Shown here in pieces: positions 8,046-16,060 of a stretch of DNA of 52,435 nt. The first letter of the stretch is position 1. Each line of letters opens with the position of its first letter. A program made the translations under genes and the position numbers. The notes below the pieces were generated by a model. It did no database searches, was not told the origin of the DNA, and was given only the letters and a program-made list of their open reading frames with translations. Source of the stretch: Candidatus Melainabacteria bacterium (GTDB lineage: Bacteria > Cyanobacteriota > Vampirovibrionia > Obscuribacterales > Obscuribacteraceae); assembly GCA_003153555.1 (NCBI GenBank), contig PLZS01000200.1, positions 395 through 52,829 on the forward strand, read 5' to 3'.

Positions 8046-8067
8046 GTAATCACGAGCTCGTGATTAC
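8046..8067. repeat. extra 22-bp palindrome at the RIT right border
   Basis: A perfect palindrome with half-site GTAATCACGAG; its last base is the first base of CTTGCA. The half-site repeats the ATCACGAG core of the terminal repeats, so it looks like an added recombinase binding site present only at this end. Confidence 0.8.
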
Positions 8068-8072
8068 TTGCA
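8067..8072. repeat. 6-bp target duplication, right (CTTGCA)
   Basis: Second copy of the sequence at 4615-4620, directly outside the RIT right end. Confidence 0.85.
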
Positions 8073-8183
8073 AACATCGGTTGCATGTATGCAGGATTCT
8101 CTGCGAGAGAGAGTGAATGCCGGCCCTACTTTAGAATTTTGGGTCAGCTCAAGACCGTAATCGTGTATTCGTGCAGCTACCAT
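8067..8183 (-). pseudogene. Gp88-like protein gene, 5' part, cut by the RIT element
   Basis: 39 codons from an ATG at 8183 with a strong GGAGG: MVAARIHDYGLE, then KVGPAFTLSRRESCIHATD and VCK. The frame meets a stop just inside the RIT border. Joined to the 3' part at TGCAAG, it reads HATDVCKRLCYGNGV, a C-x(6)-C-x(3)-C motif typical of the start of Gp88-like proteins. The restored protein would be about 269 residues. In its present state only a 39-residue peptide can be made. Confidence 0.85.
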
Positions 8184-8223
8184 CTGTGCCTCCTTTCCGA
8201 GCGGATTTCGCCCGGACGGGGGC

Positions 8224-8342
8224 AGGGGGAGGCTCTGCGCGTCAAGCGCAAAGTGAAACTGGAAAGCAAAAGAGAGCGCGATTTGCTTGACGCGCGGTGG
8301 CGCCTCCCCCTTATGCTAAAAAGGCGAAAACGCTAAAAGTGG
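8224..8342. repeat. dispersed repeat module A, copy 2 (A2)
   Basis: The most complete copy. The hairpin arms AGGGGGAGGCTCTGCGCGTCAAG and CTTGACGCGCGGTGGCG (followed by CCTCCCCCTT) can pair over more than 20 positions, with about 30 variable bases in the loop. The tail AAGGCGAAAACGCTAAAAGTGGC follows. It lies upstream of the Gp88-like gene and runs straight into module B. Confidence 0.88.
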
Positions 8343-8354
8343 CAGTGCAGCAGC

Positions 8355-8510
8355 TAGGGTTGCTGGCGGGTAGTCACCTGCGAAGCAGGCAAATGAAAAT
8401 GAGTGAGATTTGGTCTGCTCTCAGGCAAAACATATCATTGTCAAGAAAGTACGCTTGTTAGTTGTGGAAAGTATCTTTTTTCGCCAACGACAGAAGCGAT
8501 TTCCTCGCTT
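8355..8510. repeat. dispersed repeat module B, full copy (B2)
   Basis: About 156 bases ending in AGCGATTTCCTCGCTT, just upstream of trpS. It contains GGCGGGTAGTCACC, the CCTGC-GAA-GCAGG hairpin, CAAATGAAAATGAGTGAGAT and TCATTGTCAAGAAAGTAC. It matches 24651-24807 along its whole length. A2 plus B2 looks like the undivided form of the repeat. Confidence 0.85.
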
Positions 8511-8540
8511 GAAACCGTTGTTTGCGCCCGGTGAGGACAA

Positions 8541-9557
8541 GTGGCAAGAGTGGCTAAAAAGATCATATTGACTGGTGATCGTCCTACTGGTCCTCTTCAT
8601 TTGGGGCACTACGTAGGCTCGCTGAGAACGCGAGTAGAACTGCAATCTCAGTACAAGCAGTTTGTGATTATTGCTGATGTCCAGGCACTTACAGACAATG
8701 CGGAGAAGCCTCAATTAGTCAGAGATAACGTGCTTGAGGTCGCCCTCGATTATCTGGCTGTCGGTATCGATCCGCAGGTGACGACTATCTTCATTCAGTC
8801 ACTGATTCCGCAGCTTGCTGAACTCACGATGTTCTTTATGAATCTGGTGACGGTGGCTCGTTTGCAGTTAAACCCGACAGTGAAGGACGAGATCAAACAA
8901 AGAGGTTTTGGCACGAGCATTCCTGCGGGATTCTTGTGCTATCCGGTCAGTCAGGCTGCCGATATTCTTTCGTTCAAAGCGGATTTGGTGCCGGTTGGCG
9001 CGGATCAAATTCCTATGATCGAGCAGACAGTAGAGATTGCACGTAGGTTTAACCGCTCGTACAATTGCTCGGTATTCACAGAGCCCCAAGGGTTGATCGC
9101 TTCTGTGCCGCGACTACCAGGCGTAGACGGAAAGGGCAAGATGAGCAAGTCCGCAGGCAATGCCATATCGCTTTGCGACTCTGCTGACACCGTGCGCGAT
9201 GCAGTTAAAAAGATGTACACAGATCCAAAACATCTTCTGATATCAGACCCCGGCACAGTGGAGGGGAATCCGGTGTTCTGCTATTTAGATACCTTCGATC
9301 CTGATAAACAGGCTCTTGATGTCATGAAAGAACACTATCGACGTGGTGGGCTTGGCGATACTGTGGTGAAAAGCCGATTGCTTGAAGTACTGCTTTCGAT
9401 ACTTGATCCGATCAGAGCGCGCCGTCATGAATTCGCAAAAGATCCAGGCGAGGTTATGCGGATTCTCAAAGATGGGACGGCAGCCGCTCGGGAAGTTGCT
9501 GCCACAACGATTCAGGAAGTACGTGGCAGCATGGGTATCAACTATTTCCCAAATTAG
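8541..9557 (+). CDS. trpS: tryptophanyl-tRNA synthetase
   Basis: 338 residues, the normal length for a class I TrpRS. The HIGH-type motif is GDRPTGPLHLGHYVGS near residues 12-27 and the KMSKS loop is GKGKMSKSAGNAISL near 198-212; the Trp pocket region (FLCYPVSQAADIL, VGADQIPMIE) is present. It charges tRNA-Trp. The start is a GTG with GAGGA upstream. It stands alone on the plus strand, between repeat B2 and a convergent oxidoreductase operon. An extra TrpRS on a plasmid may give resistance to Trp-analogue inhibitors or serve a special pathway; neither is proven here. Confidence 0.95.
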   Translation: MARVAKKIILTGDRPTGPLHLGHYVGSLRTRVELQSQYKQFVIIADVQALTDNAEKPQLVRDNVLEVALDYLAVGIDPQVTTIFIQSLIPQLAELTMFFMNLVTVARLQLNPTVKDEIKQRGFGTSIPAGFLCYPVSQAADILSFKADLVPVGADQIPMIEQTVEIARRFNRSYNCSVFTEPQGLIASVPRLPGVDGKGKMSKSAGNAISLCDSADTVRDAVKKMYTDPKHLLISDPGTVEGNPVFCYLDTFDPDKQALDVMKEHYRRGGLGDTVVKSRLLEVLLSILDPIRARRHEFAKDPGEVMRILKDGTAAAREVAATTIQEVRGSMGINYFPN

Positions 9558-9612
9558 TTCGACATATGCGCGCGACCGATGATTTGCTGCAAAATTACAA
9601 AATCCAATGAAA

Positions 9613-11097
9613 TTATATTCCGGCGATAGTACTGAAATACTGTCGATCTTCCCGATAGCCACCTTGACCGAGACCGATGGTTCTATAGTCAGCGATTAGT
9701 TCAATTGACTTCAGGTATTTCGTCATTTTATAACCGAGCTTTGTTTCAACGCGCAAACGTAGCGGGGCTCCATATTGGATTGGTAATGCCGTGCCGTTCA
9801 TTGCATACGCCAGAATTGTCTGCGGACTGCGGGCATCCTGCAAATCTAGCGTTCCGTAGAATTCAAGGCCTTCCTCATCCTCCTCAAACGAATGAAAAAC
9901 AACGTATTTGGCTTCTGGGAGCGGCTTACAGTCTTTCAATAGTTCACTAACTGGCAAACCTGTCCATTGGGCAATGCCAGACCAGCCCTGGATGCAATTC
10001 TGCAGCGTTATCTGTGTACGCCGTGGCATCGCTTTTAATTCGTCCAGCGAGAGCGTAAGAGGCTTTTCGACCAACCCTTCAACGATAAGCCGATAATCGG
10101 CGAATGATCCGTCTCGCAATTGTTGATAAACGGCAGTTTCCGGCGGTCTGCCGTTCACCCAGAAGTAAGGAGAAATAGCATCCTGACTATATTCCTGTCG
10201 TGACGTGAGTCGTCTAAACATCGTCTTCATCAGACGGTCTGTGAAGTGACCGAGAGTATTTTGTATGCTGACTGGCGATTTGCTTGAGTACCAAGTGGCA
10301 AGGGCATTGATAAGTATCACAAATGCAATTCCCGTAAGCCCGATGCCGAGCGCCAGTGAATTCGGACCATTCATGCCGCCTAGAACTATGCGGTTCATAT
10401 TGGCAGAAAAGCCGGTGAGTATAACCAGGCTGACATGAATAACGAAAAATATAAGCCAGCCGACTGCAAGTATGAAATGTAGGCTGCGCGAAACTTGCCG
10501 GTTGCCGAACAATTTTTGATACCATGGCCAGTGCCCGACCACCACTGGAGACATCCCAATCCCAGTTAAGATCGTCAGCGGTGCCATGACGAATATGACG
10601 GAGACATAGGCGAGCTGCTGCAAAGGGTCGTATGGGCGAAACTCACTCGCCGCAGGCAGATGGAAACTGGCATAAGTGAAAAATGTTTGCAAGGCCCGAG
10701 GAAACACGTCCCAGGAGGTCGGAATTAATCGATGCCAATTATCGGTGGCGAATAGCAAAGTGACGTAAATCACGCCGTTTAAGACCCAGAACATGACACA
10801 GAAGAAGTGCCAGAATCTTGCTACGCCAAGCGTGTGCTTACCTCCTGGAAGAGCTATCCACGGCGATGCATAGGACTCATCATCATTGGCAGTATAAAGT
10901 CGGTCAGTAGGAACTGCTCGATTGGTAAACCTGATCCATTCCGAATTTGGCTTGCAATCAACATTCCAATAGAGTCTTGGATGGTCAGCAAGAATCTGTA
11001 TGCCGCTGCGCACGAGAAACGACATCAATAAGAAGTTGATGTAATGCGCTATCCTGAGCCAGCCAGGGAAGTCGTAGATCTGCGTTGACTCATGCAT
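9613..11097 (-). CDS. cytochrome b561-type membrane domain fused to a molybdopterin oxidoreductase domain
   Basis: 494 residues. The N-terminal ~300 residues form a multi-helix membrane domain with heme-ligand candidate histidines (WLRIAHYINFLLM, ARFWHFFCVMFW, SRSLHFILAVGW, FFVIHVSLVILTG). From about residue 320 follows a sulfite-oxidase/YedY-like fold: RLIVEGLVEKPLTLSLDELK, then LQNCIQGWSGIAQWTG with the Mo-ligand Cys, and GYKMTKYLKSIEL. No Tat signal precedes it because the Mo domain follows the membrane part. It should pass electrons between the quinone pool and a periplasmic or cytoplasmic substrate. It is last in the operon starting at 13706. The substrate is unknown. Confidence 0.85.
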   Translation of the reverse strand: MHESTQIYDFPGWLRIAHYINFLLMSFLVRSGIQILADHPRLYWNVDCKPNSEWIRFTNRAVPTDRLYTANDDESYASPWIALPGGKHTLGVARFWHFFCVMFWVLNGVIYVTLLFATDNWHRLIPTSWDVFPRALQTFFTYASFHLPAASEFRPYDPLQQLAYVSVIFVMAPLTILTGIGMSPVVVGHWPWYQKLFGNRQVSRSLHFILAVGWLIFFVIHVSLVILTGFSANMNRIVLGGMNGPNSLALGIGLTGIAFVILINALATWYSSKSPVSIQNTLGHFTDRLMKTMFRRLTSRQEYSQDAISPYFWVNGRPPETAVYQQLRDGSFADYRLIVEGLVEKPLTLSLDELKAMPRRTQITLQNCIQGWSGIAQWTGLPVSELLKDCKPLPEAKYVVFHSFEEDEEGLEFYGTLDLQDARSPQTILAYAMNGTALPIQYGAPLRLRVETKLGYKMTKYLKSIELIADYRTIGLGQGGYREDRQYFSTIAGI

Positions 11098-11115
11098 ACT
11101 AGCGGCTTATTTCAG

Positions 11116-11328
11116 TTATTTGTTCTGAGCGCAATGCTGTTCATGCTTGTGCTCGTGCGGTTTAATCGAAACGCAAGAGCATGGTTGAGACATTTCTTTG
11201 CCAGCTCCGCATTGGCATTTCCAGTCCTTCGGCAAAGAATCAAATGACTTCCTCGTAGGGTCTAATTTTTCATCCGGTTCTTCGTATATGGCATTGCACG
11301 CTGTGCAGATGTGTCGGCCTGGCTTCAT
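11116..11328 (-). CDS. rubredoxin-like small iron protein
   Basis: 70 residues from the ATG at 11328, which has GGAGG seven bases upstream. CTACNAIYEEP and WKCQCGAG give two Cys pairs for a single iron, as in rubredoxin. A tail PCSCVSIKPHEHKHEQHC, rich in Cys and His, follows. The same layout, including CSCVS, forms the N-terminal domain of the RIC protein at 36136-37110, so the two are paralogues. Here it sits between DUF1858 and the cytochrome b/Mo protein and may donate electrons to that enzyme (inference). Confidence 0.8.
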   Translation of the reverse strand: MKPGRHICTACNAIYEEPDEKLDPTRKSFDSLPKDWKCQCGAGKEMSQPCSCVSIKPHEHKHEQHCAQNK

Positions 11329-11346
11329 TTTTTGTTCCTCCTGCAA

Positions 11347-11562
11347 TTAGCCTTCTTTGTTAGCGACGAACTGTTTCAGGTCACGAATTAACGAATCCAG
11401 ATTGTCTACATGGCACATACTGTCGCAAATCACAAGCCTGATATTCAAAATGTTCTCGTCGCATTCACCTGGTACGTCAACTCCGTGCCTCTGAAAAATG
11501 TGCACCGCGTCCGGATACGCTTCCAAAATGTTCTTCACAGTCGTTTCCGTCGTTATTTGCAT
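11347..11562 (-). CDS. DUF1858 domain protein
   Basis: 71 residues: TTVKNILEAYPDAVHIFQRHGVDVPGECDEN, then ICDSMCHVDNLDSLIRDLKQF. This is the short helical DUF1858 fold also seen as the N-terminal domain of RIC/ScdA-type proteins, with Cys residues that could bind metal or NO. It is one of three copies on this plasmid (also 19705 and 33940) and belongs to the oxidoreductase operon. Confidence 0.85.
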   Translation of the reverse strand: MQITTETTVKNILEAYPDAVHIFQRHGVDVPGECDENILNIRLVICDSMCHVDNLDSLIRDLKQFVANKEG

Positions 11563-11577
11563 CGCTTTTAATCCACA

Positions 11578-11910
11578 TCAGTTATCGGTTGAACGTACAA
11601 GAATCACAAGCACTTGAAACGGCTCGTTGCCACTGTTCCGAAGCCCGAATGTGCTGCCTTTAAGATCGGAGTAAATTGAACCAGACACAAGATTGATTTG
11701 GCTGGAATCATCGGCAAACAATATGCCAGTGCCTTTTTGCGGTATCAATATCACCTCATGCCCGGCGTGGCTATGCGTGGGCACTTCCTGCCCAGGCAGA
11801 ATGTTGATCAAGATAGATTTGAAGCGGCGGCCACTGGTGACGCCTTTTTTAACAACACCGTTTTCACTGTATTCATCAAGCGTAGTCAACTTACACTCAT
11901 CGAGCATCAT
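11578..11910 (-). CDS. cupin-domain protein
   Basis: 110 residues from the ATG at 11910, overlapping the ferredoxin stop (ATGA); an upstream GTG in the same frame is less likely. ILPGQEVPTHSHAGHEVILI gives cupin motif 1 with HxH and a later Glu/His, and IYSDLKGSTFGLRNSG covers motif 2, though its second His is not obvious. It is a small single-domain cupin, probably metal-binding, with sensor or enzyme role unknown. The tight overlap shows it is made together with the ferredoxin. Confidence 0.8.
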   Translation of the reverse strand: MMLDECKLTTLDEYSENGVVKKGVTSGRRFKSILINILPGQEVPTHSHAGHEVILIPQKGTGILFADDSSQINLVSGSIYSDLKGSTFGLRNSGNEPFQVLVILVRSTDN

Positions 11911-12131
11911 GGCTTTTGCAACTCCGGCTTCCACTCATCGAGAATCGCTCCCTCAACTGGGCAGGCAGAGAGGCAGGCACCGCAATCAATGCAGGTACTG
12001 TCGTCAATCCACACGAATTTGTGGCCTTTCACATTAGTCTTGCCCTCAGCCCAGTGGATGCACTCGACGGGGCAAACAGGAATGCAATCGGCAACACCTT
12101 CACAAACATCGGTCACTATCGTATATGACAT
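11907..12131 (-). CDS. two-cluster ferredoxin
   Basis: 74 residues. The first Cys set, DVCEGVADCIPVCPVECI, has C-x(5)-C-x(3)-C-x(3)-C; the second, TCIDCGACLSACPVEG, is the classical CxxCxxCxxxCP. This is the 7Fe/8Fe bacterial ferredoxin type, and the longer first spacing suggests that cluster may be 3Fe-4S. It follows the FAD-Rieske protein by nine bases, so it is probably the electron partner of that enzyme or of the cytochrome b/Mo protein. Confidence 0.9.
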   Translation of the reverse strand: MSYTIVTDVCEGVADCIPVCPVECIHWAEGKTNVKGHKFVWIDDSTCIDCGACLSACPVEGAILDEWKPELQKP

Positions 12132-12140
12132 GATTTACCT

Positions 12141-13706
12141 TCATTTCGTCAAAGACGCTTCTCGCTCTATCTTATCTTCCTTCGAGTCAAGCGGGTCCAA
12201 GTTGCTATTTGCTGGCCCGTCGATCACCTGACCAGAAGCGTCATATCGAGAACCATGAGCTGGACAGTCCCAACTCTTCTCACAAGAATTCCAGCAAACA
12301 GTAGCCCCTAGATGTTTGCACGTCGCCGAAAGCTCATGCACCTTTCCATCCAGGTCTTTATACGCTGCAATTTGCTTCAAGCCGCGCCTGATGATCGCGC
12401 CTTCTCCCGGTTTGATGTCATCGGCTGAATCAACTTCGCCGGGCATCAGTTTTTTGGCATATTGTGCGACTGAATTGATGTTTTCTTTCAGAAATTCGAC
12501 AGGAGCCCCTAACGGCTTTCTTGTTGGCTCGTAGACCTTGGCCCAGGGGTTTGTTCTGCCACAGATGAGATCAGTCAACAAAATTCCAGACATGGTGCCA
12601 TGTGTCATGCCCGTGCCAGAGGCACCGGTTGAGATAAAGACGTTGGCACCATGCGCCGGATCGCGGCCGATAAAGCCTAGTCCGTCTGCCGGCTCGTACA
12701 GTTGTCCAGACCAACGAAATTCAACGGCGCTGGCTTGAGGAAAATGCTGTCGTGTCCAGTGTTCCAGGCGTTCATATCTTTCTCCCCCATCGTTGGCTTC
12801 ACCGGTGCGGTGATCTTCGCCGCCGACGATCAGCATTTCCAATTCAGACGAATCAGTGGACTGCAGACGAATGTAATGATAGGGCTCGGCGGTATCCCAA
12901 TACAAAGCATCGGGTATCGACCCTATGGGAACGGGCAGCCCAATGACATATGTGCGGTATGCGGCTTGCTTCGTGTGAATCTTCACCCAATCGGAGATTG
13001 GGCTATTGGTTGCGACGACGAGACTCCGTGACCTGATGCTCCGGCCGCTTGATGTATGAACGGTTACCATCTCGGCGTCTTCGATCTTCTCAACGTGTTC
13101 GAAAGAATAAATATTACCGCCTTCTCTGACGATAGCTTTGCATAAGCCCGTAAGGTACTTCAGGATGTGAAATTTGGCTTGATCGGGAAATCGCAGAGCA
13201 GAAATAGCTGTACCAAACGGCAATTGATCAACCAGTTCAACCTGCGCAAATCCAACGCGTTTGAGCGCTTTCAACTCTTTCTGCAACAGTTCAATCGAAT
13301 CGTTGGGTGAGAGAAATAGGTAGCCATCGAGGCGCGCAAAATCACAGTCGATCTGCTCTCTTTCGACAATTGATTCTATTTTGTGAATGGCTGCGGTCTG
13401 GCTTTCAGCGGCAAGGCGAGCGTGTTCTTCGCCGTGAATCCGCTCAATTTCGAAATACCGATCATCAATGACGTTAGTGATATGGGCCGTAGTGCGCTCT
13501 GTTTCGCCTCCAGCAATTGGTCCGTCGTCCAGCACAACCACGGATTTTCCTTCGGTCAGCAATAGGTAAGCCGTCGTCAAACCACTGATGCCGGCGCCGA
13601 CTATGCAAACGTCAACGTCATCAACGTCGTGACTCAGCTTCGGAAAGTTTGGAATTTCACTAGTTGCCATCCAAAAGGATCTGCTCGCTCTTGACTGTTC
13701 TTGCAT
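12141..13706 (-). CDS. FAD-dependent oxidoreductase with C-terminal Rieske domain
   Basis: 521 residues. The N-terminal dinucleotide fold is DVCIVGAGISGLTTAYLLL with GGETERTTAHIT just after, as in DadA/GlpO-type oxidases. Near the C-terminus a Rieske [2Fe-2S] site reads TCKHLGATVCWN and WDCPAHGSRYDASG (CxH and CxxH). Flavoproteins of this fused type exist in many bacteria, mostly uncharacterised. It is first in the minus-strand operon (Rieske-FAD, ferredoxin, cupin, DUF1858, rubredoxin-like, cytochrome b/Mo). The substrate is unknown. Confidence 0.9.
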   Translation of the reverse strand: MQEQSRASRSFWMATSEIPNFPKLSHDVDDVDVCIVGAGISGLTTAYLLLTEGKSVVVLDDGPIAGGETERTTAHITNVIDDRYFEIERIHGEEHARLAAESQTAAIHKIESIVEREQIDCDFARLDGYLFLSPNDSIELLQKELKALKRVGFAQVELVDQLPFGTAISALRFPDQAKFHILKYLTGLCKAIVREGGNIYSFEHVEKIEDAEMVTVHTSSGRSIRSRSLVVATNSPISDWVKIHTKQAAYRTYVIGLPVPIGSIPDALYWDTAEPYHYIRLQSTDSSELEMLIVGGEDHRTGEANDGGERYERLEHWTRQHFPQASAVEFRWSGQLYEPADGLGFIGRDPAHGANVFISTGASGTGMTHGTMSGILLTDLICGRTNPWAKVYEPTRKPLGAPVEFLKENINSVAQYAKKLMPGEVDSADDIKPGEGAIIRRGLKQIAAYKDLDGKVHELSATCKHLGATVCWNSCEKSWDCPAHGSRYDASGQVIDGPANSNLDPLDSKEDKIEREASLTK

Positions 13707-14373
13707 ATGCTTTACCTATGGTTGCACGACGCTAAAAGTCTTCGGTACCATTCTTTGTCGAGTCCGACGAATGTCGATCGGCGGAATAATTTCAGATGCG
13801 AAGCTTTTCAAAGTGTCCATCTGCATGACTTCTTCGGGATATATATAAGTCGCGCATCATGTATAGCACCTAAGCGGTAGTGGATTATCGCTAACTGACA
13901 ACCGTCCAGCACGTATAACCGAATTATTGTCGGCTAAACGGAAGCTGAAATGACCGCAGCTTTTTAAGAGCCGGCTTCTTGCTCAACTTGCCGGCAGTCA
14001 GCAAACGTCGTCCGACTTCAAGCCGACACCGGTGATTTCTTGAAGCCATGAAGAAAAACTTGAGCGGGACCATTCCACTGAGTGTCAGCCAAGCTCAAGC
14101 GCTACAGCGTAGATGAATATCTCATTCGACTCCGCTGAACTGCTCCCGCCATCGCTGGCAAGGTGAGCAGCACGGTGACGGACATCGTTGAACGGCTTGA
14201 TTCTTAATGTTGTCGAGGGCCAGTGACCTGTGAATGGGACAGAAGTTGACTCAACCGGTTAGTCAGGACTCCTGATCACCTTAAGTCCTACATAGTGGCT
14301 GCTTAGAGTGGAACTAACACAACTATAAGCTCGTCCAAGATGACCGCGCGCCATTCGTAGGAGGTGCTTCTTC
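13707..14373. other. non-coding stretch between divergent operons
   Basis: About 670 bases between the start of the minus-strand oxidoreductase operon and the start of the plus-strand membrane operon, so it should hold both promoters. At about 14146-14208 a short run of codons reads like the helix of a MarR-type regulator (KVSSTVTDIVERLDS) but has no proper start. It may be a decayed gene, and this is weak. No repeat of the A or B family is present. Confidence 0.45.
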
Positions 14374-14526
14374 ATGACTCAAACTGTCAATGTTGGCACT
14401 TGGACGTATCCTGAAACGTTAGAGCGAACCGGTCCCAGCTACCAGGCATATCACATTCTGCATTTCTTACTCGTCGTGGTGCCGCTTGTGGCCGGGTTCG
14501 ACAAGTTTTTTCATCAAAAGACATGA
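14374..14526 (+). CDS. small membrane protein, coupled to the VKOR/SPW gene
   Basis: 50 residues with a perfect AGGAGG ribosome site before the ATG. The N-terminal half is polar (VGTWTYPETLERTGPSYQAY); the second half is one hydrophobic helix HFLLVVVPLVAGFDKFF, resembling the first segment of DoxX-like proteins. Its stop overlaps the start of the next gene (ATGA). It may be a helper subunit or a translational leader for the VKOR-like protein. It could also be a truncated DoxX-like gene. Confidence 0.7.
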   Translation: MTQTVNVGTWTYPETLERTGPSYQAYHILHFLLVVVPLVAGFDKFFHQKT

Positions 14527-15917
14527 CAAACCAAGTTACTAATCGGCCTAAGTTTCAGATCAAGGATTTCAATGAAATTGTTGGGAAGAGTTCTGGCGAA
14601 ATCAAGCAGATTATCGCGTACCACCAATATAAGACATTATGGACCTATGCGGTTAACTGTATCTTGGGGCTTTGGCTCATTACAAGCCCTTTTCTCTACG
14701 ATTACAAAAGCTCAGCGCTTGTAATCAGCGACGTTGTATCCGGTGCCCTTATAGTTGCTTTTGAATGTTTGTCCTTTTCATCAAAGCGTTACCTGCTGCG
14801 CTGGTTCACAGTCTTAGTTGCCGTTTGGCTGCTATTCGCGCCACTAGTTTTCTGGTCGTCAACTCCGGCTGTTTACTTGATGGACACGTTGATTGCTTGC
14901 TTTGTAATAGTGTTTTCCGTTTTGGTGCCTGGTACGCCGGGGCAAGGAGGAGTCGAAAAGTCGGGTCCGGACCAACCGCCAGGCTGGTCTTATAATCCAT
15001 CTTCTTGGATTCGAAGATGGCTTGGAATCGCCCTAGCTCTTCTCGGTTTTTTCATCTCCCGTTATTTGGCAGCTCGGCAGCTCGGTTATTCACAGCACGC
15101 CTGGGACCCGTTTTTCGGAAATGGTAGCGATAGCGTACTACATTCAGTTGTCTCTCGATCCTTGCCAATCTCGGATGCTGGTTTTGGCTCGGTCGCCTAC
15201 ATGATGGAAGTTCTTGCAGGCTTTATGGGTGACCGCGCACGCTGGCGCACTTCACCATGGATAGTGATGACGTTTGCAGTTCTGGTAGTGCCTCTGGGTG
15301 TGACGAGCGTTTTGCTTGTGATTCTGCAACCGACTATAGTAGGCGCCTGGTGCGGGCTCTGTTTGATAGCAGCTGCCGCGCTGGTCGCATCTGTTCCTCT
15401 CGCCGTGCATGAGATCATCGCTATGGCACTATTTATGGTTGAGGCGAAGAAACAAGGCAAGAACGTTTGGCAGGTATTCTGGTTTGGTGGAAGCATAATT
15501 GGAGCCGGCGCCGAAGATCCAGATCGCAGGCACTTTTCATTGATCCAGCGCTGGATAGCAAGCGTCCAAGGTGTGACAGTGCCATGGACCATCGCTGTTC
15601 AGCTCGGCATTGGCAGCTGGCTAATGGCACGCCCGGATATTTTACACTTGGGTGGCAGAACAGCGGACTGCGATCATCTGCTGGGTGCCCTGGTGGTGAC
15701 AGTTACTACAATAGCCACTGCTGAAGTGACGCGGACAGCTCGTTTACTCAACATACCGCTAGGCTTTTTACTCATAGTTGCCGCATTTCTGTTTGCCAGA
15801 GATCTACCGATCGTATTTTGCAGCGAATTAATTTCCGGCGTCATTCTCGTCTTCGTCTCGATACCGAAAGGCAGGATCTTTGAACGCTGCAATGGATGGG
15901 ATAAATACGTGAAGTAA
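14523..15917 (+). CDS. membrane protein with SPW repeats and a VKOR-like domain
   Basis: 464 residues, strongly hydrophobic. The N-terminal part contains the SPW-type pattern (LGLWLITSPFLYDY, then LLFAPLVFW). The middle and C-terminal part looks like vitamin K epoxide reductase: two luminal loops around SDAGFGSVAYMMEVLAG and the redox motif GAWCGLCLIAAAAL (CxxC). A second SPW-like half follows (VPWTIAVQLGIGSWLMARP). VKOR proteins reoxidise disulfide-forming partners using quinone. The first loop lacks an obvious Cys pair, so electron relay may differ. It is the second gene of a two-gene operon. Confidence 0.8.
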   Translation: MTNQVTNRPKFQIKDFNEIVGKSSGEIKQIIAYHQYKTLWTYAVNCILGLWLITSPFLYDYKSSALVISDVVSGALIVAFECLSFSSKRYLLRWFTVLVAVWLLFAPLVFWSSTPAVYLMDTLIACFVIVFSVLVPGTPGQGGVEKSGPDQPPGWSYNPSSWIRRWLGIALALLGFFISRYLAARQLGYSQHAWDPFFGNGSDSVLHSVVSRSLPISDAGFGSVAYMMEVLAGFMGDRARWRTSPWIVMTFAVLVVPLGVTSVLLVILQPTIVGAWCGLCLIAAAALVASVPLAVHEIIAMALFMVEAKKQGKNVWQVFWFGGSIIGAGAEDPDRRHFSLIQRWIASVQGVTVPWTIAVQLGIGSWLMARPDILHLGGRTADCDHLLGALVVTVTTIATAEVTRTARLLNIPLGFLLIVAAFLFARDLPIVFCSELISGVILVFVSIPKGRIFERCNGWDKYVK

Positions 15918-16060
15918 CAAACATCTGCGGTGCCACCTGAGTCAGTGGAGGTAACAACGACACACGTGTCAATGCGACAATCGCCGACAAAAACTGATCG
16001 GCAAACCAGTTGCCTTCTAAGTTTCTGATGCGTTTTCCGCTAGATGGAGGATCGATCTAC

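Larger units (their letters stand above)
4621..8066 (+). mobile_element. RIT element (recombinase in trio)
   Basis: A 3446-bp element with three tandem, overlapping tyrosine recombinase genes and almost nothing else. It is bounded by inverted repeats (4621-4650 and 8011-8040, 28 of 30 identical) and a 6-bp CTTGCA duplication. Three overlapping recombinase genes of about 410, 310 and 330 residues are the hallmark of RIT elements. The right end carries an extra palindromic site outside the 30-bp repeat. The insertion is young in the sense that the split host gene is still open on both sides. Confidence 0.93.

Noticed and set aside
8085..8336. Open frame across repeat A2 ending in a basic stretch
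   Set aside because: It runs through the hairpin repeat and the reverse of the Gp88-like gene start; no ribosome site, and the same frame is not kept in copies A1 and A3.
14146..14208. Fragment resembling a MarR-type helix
   Set aside because: Only about 20 codons, with a stop right upstream and no start; the likeness rests on a few residues, so it is mentioned only as a possible relic.
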